A DNA stretch of 15,672 nucleotides from Holosporales bacterium (lineage in GTDB: Bacteria; Pseudomonadota; Alphaproteobacteria; RUG11792), in the NCBI GenBank assembly GCA_031263345.1, contig JAISFY010000051.1, positions 1-15,672 on the forward strand, given 5' to 3'. Each line of letters opens with the position of its first letter. The first letter of the stretch is position 1. Shown here in pieces: positions 7,887 to 13,493 of this stretch. The notes under the pieces were generated by a model. It saw only the letters and a program-made list of their open reading frames with translations. It made no database searches and was not told the DNA's origin. The translations under genes were made by a program, and so were the position numbers.

Positions 7887-7945
7887 GAATTCCGCAGATA
7901 ACGGTTGTTGGATTCTGAGATTTTAGTGCATCGTAAAAATCGAGT
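7883..7945 (+). pseudogene. Possible vestige of the ftsA start behind ftsQ
   Basis: An ATG at 7883 overlaps the ftsQ stop in the ATGA arrangement often seen between ftsQ and ftsA. It opens a reading frame of only 11 codons (MRIPQITVVGF). If the stops are ignored, the frame continues D-F-S-A-S-stop-K. Together with VVGF this faintly resembles the FtsA N-terminus, VxGLDIGTSK. Nothing after about 7945 looks like FtsA. This is a weak call: the resemblance covers about a dozen residues and may be chance. Confidence 0.2.
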
Positions 7946-8011
7946 TTGTTATATAATTCTTAATACATATTCGCTGAATTTGATGGGTTTTTTGTGAATT
8001 GTATTTCAGTA

Positions 8012-9376
8012 ATGGATGAGTTTTTAAATTGTATATGCGAAATAGTATGGGGATGGCCCCTTATCATATCCATCATGATTATCGGTATTTACTTCTCATT
8101 TAGGCTCGGAATACTTCGGCTAGCTAGCTTCAAATTATCGATGAAATCCATTTTGCACACCGAAGAAAGTGATGGAGATATTTCGGTTTTTGCATCTCTT
8201 TGTACGGCCTTATCGTCGACGATCGGTACCGGAAATATCGTTGGCATCGCGGTAGCAATATCAATCGGCGGGCCGGGTTCTCTTTTTTGGTTATGGATTT
8301 CTTCAATTTTTAGTTTAGCAATTAAATATGCGGAAGGATTATTATCAATAAAATATAGAAAGATAGGAAGTAATGGGCTAGTAACTGGCGGCCCAATGTA
8401 TTATATCGAATTGGGTATTCAAAACCATCCAGTTTTCGCAAAGATTTTAGCTAAATCTTTTGCTATTTTCGGAGTCATTGTAACACTCCTCGGGACTGGG
8501 ACTTTTGCTCAAAGCAATTCGATAGCCGTATCTCTCCAATCGTCATTCGGAATTCCGATCACTCTATCTGCCGTCCTTATTAGCCTCCTGGCGGCCATCA
8601 TTACGTTTGGCGGATTATTACGCATTGCCGCCGTCTCAGAAAAATTGGTTCCATTGATGGCCGGATTTTATGTTGGCGCAGCCATTTTAGTATTGCTTTT
8701 TAATATAACATCTGTGCCACACGCATTCTACTTGATAATTAATGAAGCCTTCTCCCAAGGTTCAGTCTTGGGCGGCGGTGTCGGAGTTTCAATTTCTCAC
8801 GTTGTAAGTGTCGGGGTTAGGCGAGGAATTTATTCTCACGAATCCGGTCTCGGGAGCTCAGCCATCGCCTCCGCGACGGCTAAAACGAATTCACCAGCAA
8901 GACAGGGATTTGTATCAATGGCCGGGGCTATATTCAGCGTCATCATTTGTACGATGACAGGTTTCGTTCTAATCCTAACATGTGAATCGACAGGCCTTTT
9001 TAGTGAAGCCTGTGAATTGAAGGGAGCAACCTTAACATCATGCGCCTTCGGATACGGATTAGGAATAACTCAACTTGGGAAATATATCGTCGATATCGGA
9101 ATAAGTTTATTTGCATTTACGACGATTATAGGATGGAATTATTATGGAGAAAAATGTATTCAGTACGTTTTTGGCGATAGATCCATTGTCCCGTTTAAAG
9201 TTTTATACATCGCCTGTGTTGCACTTGGACCATTTTTTAGTATTAACTCTATTCTCCTGGTAGCCGATACTTTAACTGGCCTTATGGCTTTAACAAATCT
9301 CATCGGGCTCGTAAAATTAAGGAAAACGGTGATAAATGAGACGCAGCGGTTTTGGAGCTCAAGTAAGAGCGCTTAG
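8012..9376 (+). CDS. Sodium:alanine/glycine symporter family (AGCS) amino acid transporter
   Basis: AGCS proteins of the LeuT fold import alanine, glycine or related small amino acids with sodium (or protons). The product, about 454 residues from the ATG at 8012 (a GTG at 7994 adds six), has some ten or eleven hydrophobic segments. It has the family signature GTGNIVGIAVAISIGGPGSLFW in segment 1-2, TGGPMYYIELG, GTGTFAQSNS in the centre, and the GIYSHESGLGSSAIASATAK loop close to the canonical GxFSNEAGxGSAPxA. The C-terminal GWNYYGEKC matches the usual WxYYGExxxxYL segment. Substrate cannot be told from sequence; amino acid scavenging would suit a host-associated cell. The gene stands alone, 125 bases behind ftsQ and convergent with the regulator at 9473-9940. 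Confidence 0.93.
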   Translation: MDEFLNCICEIVWGWPLIISIMIIGIYFSFRLGILRLASFKLSMKSILHTEESDGDISVFASLCTALSSTIGTGNIVGIAVAISIGGPGSLFWLWISSIFSLAIKYAEGLLSIKYRKIGSNGLVTGGPMYYIELGIQNHPVFAKILAKSFAIFGVIVTLLGTGTFAQSNSIAVSLQSSFGIPITLSAVLISLLAAIITFGGLLRIAAVSEKLVPLMAGFYVGAAILVLLFNITSVPHAFYLIINEAFSQGSVLGGGVGVSISHVVSVGVRRGIYSHESGLGSSAIASATAKTNSPARQGFVSMAGAIFSVIICTMTGFVLILTCESTGLFSEACELKGATLTSCAFGYGLGITQLGKYIVDIGISLFAFTTIIGWNYYGEKCIQYVFGDRSIVPFKVLYIACVALGPFFSINSILLVADTLTGLMALTNLIGLVKLRKTVINETQRFWSSSKSA

Positions 9377-9384
9377 GAAGTTCT

Positions 9385-9456
9385 AAATACTCAATTAAAT
9401 AGAAATGGCAAAGCGGAACCCATTACGTATAAAGAACTTATTTCAAATGAGTATTT
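9385..9456. terminator. Possible bidirectional terminator between convergent genes
   Basis: A perfect 9-bp inverted repeat, AAATACTCA (9385-9393) and TGAGTATTT (9448-9456), spans the 96-base gap between the symporter and the DtxR-type regulator. A second pair, AAGTTC (9379-9384) and GAACTT (9434-9439), interleaves with it, so the two stems could only coexist as a pseudoknot. The loop of 54 bases is long for an intrinsic terminator, hence low confidence. Confidence 0.25.
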
Positions 9457-9472
9457 TGAATTATACCTAAAA

Positions 9473-9940
9473 TCACGATAACAGATCGTCCAATTTTTTC
9501 TTATAATCCGGATCATTCAAATAAAGCTCCTCAGTAAATTCAAAGAATTTACTAATTTTACGAAACAATTCTTCTGATATTATATGTTCTATTCTACATG
9601 AATTTGTTGCGGCTTCTTCCTTACTTAATTTGAGGATATTGCAAAAAAAATTATCCATCGTCTTAAATTTTTCTATTATCCTTTTGGCTGCATCAAGCCC
9701 GAGCTCCGTTAATGTTATTTGTGAATATGGTGTATAGTTAATATAACCTCCACGTGCCAGTATATTTAGTGCCGTATTTACAGATGATTTTTGTACCGAT
9801 AACATATTTGCGATATCAGACATTTTGGCGTATCCATCTTGAGAAACCTTAATGTATATCGTCTTCAGATAATTTTCTTGGCTCGGTGTTAGCGTTACGG
9901 TATCCTCTATGGAACTTGTCATTCCAGCCTCAACTACCAT
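9473..9940 (-). CDS. DtxR/MntR-family metal-dependent transcriptional regulator
   Basis: Such regulators bind ferrous iron or manganese and then repress uptake genes. The 155-residue product has the N-terminal LTPSQENYLKTIY helix, a winged helix-turn-helix (about residues 36-78, DIANMLSVQKSSVNTALNIL) and the dimerisation/metal domain with C115-R-I-E118-H119. The Cys-x-x-Glu-His arrangement matches the iron-type DtxR/IdeR primary site rather than the Glu-x-x-Glu-His of MntR. By-eye alignment puts Asn23 where DtxR has Met10 and MntR has Asp8, and Phe92 where both have a metal-binding His. The C-terminal SH3-like domain of long DtxR proteins is absent. Start at 9940 (AAGG seven bases upstream) or at codon 7 (GAGG upstream). 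Being divergent from feoAB suggests it controls them. Confidence 0.88.
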   Translation of the reverse strand: MVVEAGMTSSIEDTVTLTPSQENYLKTIYIKVSQDGYAKMSDIANMLSVQKSSVNTALNILARGGYINYTPYSQITLTELGLDAAKRIIEKFKTMDNFFCNILKLSKEEAATNSCRIEHIISEELFRKISKFFEFTEELYLNDPDYKKKLDDLLS

Positions 9941-9976
9941 TTATAACCTTAAATATTTAGTACATCATTTTTATGA

Positions 9977-10005
9977 TTGCAACAATGTTGGCTTGCGCGT
10001 ACTAT
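9977..10005 (+). promoter_or_regulatory. Candidate feoA promoter
   Basis: TTGCAA (9977-9982) and TACTAT (10000-10005) are separated by 17 bases, the ideal spacing, and each matches four of six consensus positions for the main sigma factor. Transcription would start near 10012, about 30 bases before the feoA start codon and inside the inverted repeat at 10005-10022. Confidence 0.45.
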
Positions 10006-10022
10006 GTTAGATATGGCTAACA
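10005..10022. promoter_or_regulatory. Candidate DtxR-type operator upstream of feoA
   Basis: TGTTAG-ATATGG-CTAACA is a perfect 6-bp inverted repeat with a six-base centre. It overlaps the -10 box and likely start site of feoA, where a repressor would block initiation. The TTAG...CTAA half-sites recall DtxR-family operators, which have dyad TTAGGTTAGSCTAACCTAA-like sequences. The link to the neighbouring regulator is inference from position and symmetry. Confidence 0.45.
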
Positions 10023-10041
10023 ACATGATTTGTGTTAACCC

Positions 10042-10257
10042 GTGATAAAGAGCGTCATCGATTTACAACCTGGTAAGAATGCCAAAATCCTAGAATTTGC
10101 AAATGCAAAGGTAGCCGATGTTTTCGAATCGATGGGATTGTTTGTCGGTCAAATGGTTCAAGTTATCTATAAATCTGGCACCGTCGTTATTAGCGTAAAT
10201 CACAGGATGATAGCAATGAGTAGGGTATTAGCAGAAAGAATATATGTCTCATTGTAA
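10042..10257 (+). CDS. feoA: Ferrous iron transport protein FeoA
   Basis: FeoA is a small cytoplasmic SH3-like protein that associates with the FeoB transporter and is needed for ferrous iron uptake. The 71-residue product shows the FeoA core: an N-terminal LQPGKNAKILEF strand, a helix AKVADVFESMGLFVGQMVQVI corresponding to the usual 'RLxxxGlxpGxxvxv', and the closing VVISVNHRMIAMSRVLAERIYV strands with the start-of-helix Ala that ends most FeoA domains. The start is GTG at 10042 with no clear Shine-Dalgarno sequence; no better ATG is available without losing the first strand. It overlaps feoB by 14 bases, implying translational coupling. Confidence 0.9.
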   Translation: MIKSVIDLQPGKNAKILEFANAKVADVFESMGLFVGQMVQVIYKSGTVVISVNHRMIAMSRVLAERIYVSL

Positions 10258-11950
10258 TCATTGTCAATTCAAGAGGAATCGAAAGATTGTCTTGGTAGGT
10301 AATCCAAATGTTGGAAAATCATCTGTTTTTAATATGTTATCTGATGAGTATGCTGAAGTTAGTAACTACCAAGGCACCACAGTCACCGTTGCGATTGCTC
10401 AAATTCATATTGGAACTCTTATTGATACACCGGGGATTTACAGTCTTACTGGTGATTCTCAAATCGATGAGATAACGAAGAAACATCTCAATGAAGCAGA
10501 TTTTATAATCAATGTCGTCAACGCTGTAACATTAGATAGAGACTTGATTTTAACAAATCAATTACTACATATATATCATAACAAAATGATACTTGTCATT
10601 AATCAAATAGATGAAGCCGAAAAAAGAGGGATTGATATAAATTATGACGAACTATCCAAAAGGCTTGTGGTTGAAGTCGTTAAAGCGGTGGCTATCGACA
10701 GAATTGGGAAAAGGGAGATTTTCCAAGCAATTATGAACGGTTCTTGCCTACACCATTGTAACACATCAGACGTTACAGTCCTTTTGGATAGACATATAAC
10801 GGTCAAATATACCGTATCAAAAATAGATAAATTTTTGCTAAATCCTATTTTTGGTTGGGTTACAGTCGCGTTTGTTTTATATGCGATTTTTAAGATATTA
10901 GGCGATGTCATCGCAGGGAATATTGTTGATAATTTCGTTTCCATTATTGATAAATTTTACATACCAATAGTATCACGATTTGCCTTTAATGTTTTAGGTA
11001 ATAACTTTTGGACAGAGATATTGGTGGGAGAATTTGGCATATTCACCATGTCCGTAAAGATGATATTTGGCATATTGATGCCGATGATCATCGGGTTTTA
11101 TATTATAATGTCCTTGCTTGAAGATTCTGGCTACATACCGCGCATCGCCGTCTTAACGAGTAGATTTTTCAATTTTTTGGGATTAAATGGAGATGCGATA
11201 ATTCCGATACTCCTCGGATTCGGATGTGGAGCGCTGGGCACCATTTCCTGCCGAATCCTGAGGACTGGGAAAGAACGGGTCATCGTAACGGCTTTGATAG
11301 GAATTGCAGTTCCCTGCGCCGCTCAGCAATGTATAATCATCTCTCTCCTGGCCGCCACCAACGATGTCAGTGTATGGGGAATGTACATAGCGACGATGCT
11401 AATCGTTACGATCCTCTCTGGCAAAATCTTGAGTTCGTTCATAAAGGGAAACGGCTCGGATTTTTTTATAATGGATATTCCTCCATTGAGAATACCATCC
11501 ATCGCAAATGGCTATCGAAAGACGAAGAATAGGGCTAAGAATTTTTTGAAAGAATCTGCACCCATTTTGGTTATAAGCTCCGGAGTAATCACGATTCTTC
11601 ATAAATTTGGCATTTTAAATTGGTTACAATCTATCCTATCTCCAATCGTTAAAAGTCTGTTACATTTACCCCAAGAATTCGCAGATGTTTTTATTATGGG
11701 AATCATCAGGAGGGATCTGGCGGCAGTCGGGGTATTCGATATGTCTCAAAAATTCCTAACAACGGGAGCGCAGATTCTGACGGCTGCCATCGTTATCAGT
11801 CTGTTCGTTCCATGCATAAACGCGATCATTGTAATCTTAAAGGAGAGAGGATGGAAAATGGCGCTAACGTTATGGCTTAGCACGTTCGTCATCTCGATAT
11901 CGGTTGGAGCAGTTCTCACTAGAATATGTGAAGGTGTTTTATGCGCATAG
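10244..11950 (+). CDS. feoB: Ferrous iron transporter FeoB, short variant
   Basis: FeoB is an inner-membrane Fe2+ importer with an N-terminal GTPase. G motifs are intact: G1 GNPNVGKSS (19-27), G2 Thr in YQGTTV (42-47), G3 DTPG (61-64), G4 NQID (120-123). The membrane part carries two gate repeats, with Cys in GFGCGALG and in the following AVPCAAQQC, and the FIMGIIRRDLAAVGVF loop. At 568 residues it is well below the roughly 770 of E. coli FeoB. The PCAAQ form of the gate differs from the SCSAR form of E. coli and resembles a shorter FeoB subgroup known from anaerobes (recalled, not searched). The N-terminus has CNHC (residues 4-7), a possible metal-binding pair. No separate feoC is present. 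Confidence 0.95.
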   Translation: MSHCNHCQFKRNRKIVLVGNPNVGKSSVFNMLSDEYAEVSNYQGTTVTVAIAQIHIGTLIDTPGIYSLTGDSQIDEITKKHLNEADFIINVVNAVTLDRDLILTNQLLHIYHNKMILVINQIDEAEKRGIDINYDELSKRLVVEVVKAVAIDRIGKREIFQAIMNGSCLHHCNTSDVTVLLDRHITVKYTVSKIDKFLLNPIFGWVTVAFVLYAIFKILGDVIAGNIVDNFVSIIDKFYIPIVSRFAFNVLGNNFWTEILVGEFGIFTMSVKMIFGILMPMIIGFYIIMSLLEDSGYIPRIAVLTSRFFNFLGLNGDAIIPILLGFGCGALGTISCRILRTGKERVIVTALIGIAVPCAAQQCIIISLLAATNDVSVWGMYIATMLIVTILSGKILSSFIKGNGSDFFIMDIPPLRIPSIANGYRKTKNRAKNFLKESAPILVISSGVITILHKFGILNWLQSILSPIVKSLLHLPQEFADVFIMGIIRRDLAAVGVFDMSQKFLTTGAQILTAAIVISLFVPCINAIIVILKERGWKMALTLWLSTFVISISVGAVLTRICEGVLCA

Positions 11951-12423
11951 CCCATCCTTTCGAGCCCATTTTCGATGAAGAATCTCAAGTTTTAATATTA
12001 GGGACATTCCCATCAATAAGATCACGAGAATCAGGTTTTTACTATGGCCATCCACAAAACAGATTTTGGAAAGTTATGGCCTATATCACTAAGACCGATC
12101 AAATTCCTCAAACGATAAGCAGTAAAAAACACATGCTCATCAAAAACGGGATAGCCCTTTGGGATGTATTGCAAAGCTGCGATATCGAAGGCTCGAGTGA
12201 TAATAATATAAGAAACCCCACACCAACAGATTTATCGATAATATTTAATGAAACGAACATTAAATATATTTATACAAATGGATTGCAATCATATCAATTT
12301 TTCAACAAATATCATGACAAATCTTATAACGGCAAACTTATAGAACTTCCCTCGACGAGCCCTGCTAATGCGAGGTATACCATCGAGCAATTAGTAACGA
12401 TATGGTCCCAGATTGTGAGTTAA
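11941..12423 (+). CDS. DNA-deoxyinosine (hypoxanthine) glycosylase, UDG superfamily family 6
   Basis: This enzyme class removes deaminated bases, chiefly hypoxanthine from deoxyadenosine deamination, starting base-excision repair. The 160-residue product shows the family hallmarks. LILGTFPSIRS (18-28) replaces the usual UDG motif 1, GFYYGHPQNRFW (32-43) has Asn40 in the position of the catalytic Asn of family 6 enzymes, and LPSTSPANA (136-144) is the DNA-intercalation motif. The ATG lies within the last ten bases of feoB, so translation is probably coupled and the enzyme is made with the iron importer. Activity on hypoxanthine is inferred from family membership; mismatch-uracil (Mug-like) activity is a less likely alternative. 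Confidence 0.88.
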   Translation: MRIAHPFEPIFDEESQVLILGTFPSIRSRESGFYYGHPQNRFWKVMAYITKTDQIPQTISSKKHMLIKNGIALWDVLQSCDIEGSSDNNIRNPTPTDLSIIFNETNIKYIYTNGLQSYQFFNKYHDKSYNGKLIELPSTSPANARYTIEQLVTIWSQIVS

Positions 12424-12442
12424 GAAGGCCTTCTGATCTGGG
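12407..12442. terminator. Possible stem-loop at the end of the feoAB-glycosylase operon
   Basis: CCCAGAT (12407-12413) and ATCTGGG (12436-12442) form an outer stem around a perfect 12-bp palindrome AGAAGGCCTTCT (12423-12434) at the glycosylase stop codon. There is no T-run behind it, so it may instead protect the 3' end of the transcript or be fortuitous. Confidence 0.3.
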
Positions 12443-12914
12443 TCTCATGCAAAACGTACCAACCGAACGACGGCGGCTGTAAACGTAAGCTTCTAAATCA
12501 CAAAATGTATCCATTTTAATCATTAGACTTCCTCCAAAACTACCAGAATCAGAGTTATTGCTAGGAGACACGGAGCACAGAAGCACCGTGTACAAGGAGG
12601 TATACAAGCATTCGAGCACCGGATTGACGCAGCAGGAACCTGATTGTGGAGGGGTTGGGAGGAAGTCTATTATTAAGGTCACCGTTTTATAACTGGATAT
12701 GTGCATGAAATTGAAGAAATTAATTCCAAATGATGAAATAGAGGACACTGTATGTGGGAAAGTAGACAGGAAAAAAACAAAATTAATAAATCAAAATTAA
12801 TAAATCGAATAATCCTAAATATCATAACTTATTGACAAATAGGCATCTCATGCATTACATTGCATACGATATAATCGAGAAGTCGTCCCGGAAAACACTT
12901 AGAGCAACAAGTAA
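12424..12914. other. Gene-poor stretch with small hairpins and a short open frame
   Basis: No convincing gene. On the plus strand one frame is open from about 12487 to a TAA at 12690-12692 without a usable ATG, then resumes in the same frame as a 33-codon ORF (ATG 12699, stop 12800) whose product is lysine-rich with two Cys. The pattern could be a decayed gene with one internal stop, but no family is recognised. ACACGG/CCGTGT (12568-12573 and 12586-12591) is a small hairpin. The last part is AT-rich and holds promoter-like hexamers, and it may be the upstream part of the decayed purK. Confidence 0.4.
12778..12875 (+). promoter_or_regulatory. AT-rich tandem repeat and promoter-like boxes
   Basis: CAAAATTAATAAAT is repeated perfectly in tandem (12778-12791 and 12792-12805). 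It is followed by a perfect TTGACA (12832-12837) and a perfect TATAAT (12870-12875). The spacing of 32 bases is far too long for one sigma-70 promoter. Between them is an ATGCA...TGCAT inverted repeat (12850-12865). TTACAT (12855-12860) stands at 17 bases from TTGACA as a poor -10. Some promoter for the 12987-15672 genes here is plausible; which hexamers are used is unclear. Confidence 0.3.
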
Positions 12915-13140
12915 AACGTTAAAAGAAAGCTTTTAAAGACGAGAAAATTCGGGTATGATGGAAGAGGTAAAGTCAGCATAAGCGGCATGATGCAAATGAG
13001 GACAATCGAGATGGGAGGCCAGTCCCATTTATACGATACTGCAATCTCTTATTACATCGTTCCTCTGCGATGGGTCATCGACTCCGATGAACGCACACAG
13101 TATAGGCATCGATTTCAGTATCCGATCAGGGTATCAGATG
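12915..13140 (+). pseudogene. Decayed fragment of purK (5-(carboxyamino)imidazole ribonucleotide synthase)
   Basis: The frame from 12915 encodes LLKTRKFGYDGRGKVSI at 12930-12980. This is the ATP-grasp signature of PurK, LKTRxFGYDGKGQ, found at about residues 130-150 of intact PurK (about 350-390 residues). Fourteen residues later GGQ and then AISYYIV occur where PurK has GGQP...EISVIVAR, and YPI (about 13130) fits its YPxxEN strand, though with weak identity. No start codon or N-terminal domain precedes it (TAA at 12912-12914), and the catalytic C-terminal region is not recognisable. It is a remnant of purine biosynthesis. The downstream ORF 12987-13493 uses the same frame, so part of that ORF may be purK-derived. 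Confidence 0.5.
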
Positions 13141-13493
13141 AAACAAGATCGGACATTACGCAAGAGGATGCAGACAGCTCGTTCGCATGTGTCATAGATG
13201 GAGATAAAATCAGAAAGCTATTCATTATAACAAATAGTTCCAAAAAAACATCGGAAGGGACGATATCAAATGCAAATAAAAACCGAAGAATAAATAAAGT
13301 TCCATCATTCATTTCAGAAAACGGTAACCTTTCAAGAAAGGAGATCTCACAGTCAACACCAAACGAAATACAAGCAATTACGTTTGGGAACCAGGTTTAT
13401 CCATATCAACCAGAGCAGAATTATCACTACCCCCACCCCAATCAGGATCAAATCCCTCACCATATTTCAACAGGAGGACAAATACGAGCATGA
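12987..13493 (+). CDS. Hypothetical protein, Asn/Gln/Ser/Tyr-rich C-terminus
   Basis: A 168-codon frame with ATG at 12987 (also ATGs at codons 2, 4 and 9). GGAAGAGG at 12960-12967 lies about 20 bases before the first ATG, rather far for a ribosome-binding site. No family was recognised. The first 50 or so residues may come from purK (see the fragment at 12915-13140). The rest is hydrophilic, rich in Asn, Gln, Ser and charged residues, ending in a Tyr/His/Pro/Gln tail (about residues 134-160). No signal peptide or membrane segment is visible. Its stop overlaps the ATG of the next gene as ATGA, and the AGGAGG of that gene lies inside this tail, which argues that the frame is translated. It could instead be an accidental frame over decayed DNA. 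Confidence 0.4.
   Translation: MMQMRTIEMGGQSHLYDTAISYYIVPLRWVIDSDERTQYRHRFQYPIRVSDETRSDITQEDADSSFACVIDGDKIRKLFIITNSSKKTSEGTISNANKNRRINKVPSFISENGNLSRKEISQSTPNEIQAITFGNQVYPYQPEQNYHYPHPNQDQIPHHISTGGQIRA
13472..13477 (+). promoter_or_regulatory. Strong Shine-Dalgarno sequence for the large secreted ORF
   Basis: AGGAGG, a perfect anti-16S match, lies 12 bases before the ATG at 13490. It is the only full Shine-Dalgarno match seen before a start codon in this window; the housekeeping genes have weak or none. The spacing is somewhat long, but the site supports 13490 as the start and suggests strong translation. Confidence 0.6.

Noticed and set aside
12568..12591. ACACGG/CCGTGT stem-loop as an intrinsic terminator
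   Set aside because: The stem is only six pairs, the loop is 12 bases and no T-run follows.
12365..12748. 127-codon minus-strand frame between the glycosylase and the purK remnant
   Set aside because: It overlaps the glycosylase end. Its product is Ser/Cys-rich with no recognisable domain, and no promoter or ribosome-binding site supports it. It could hide a decayed gene but does not earn a call.
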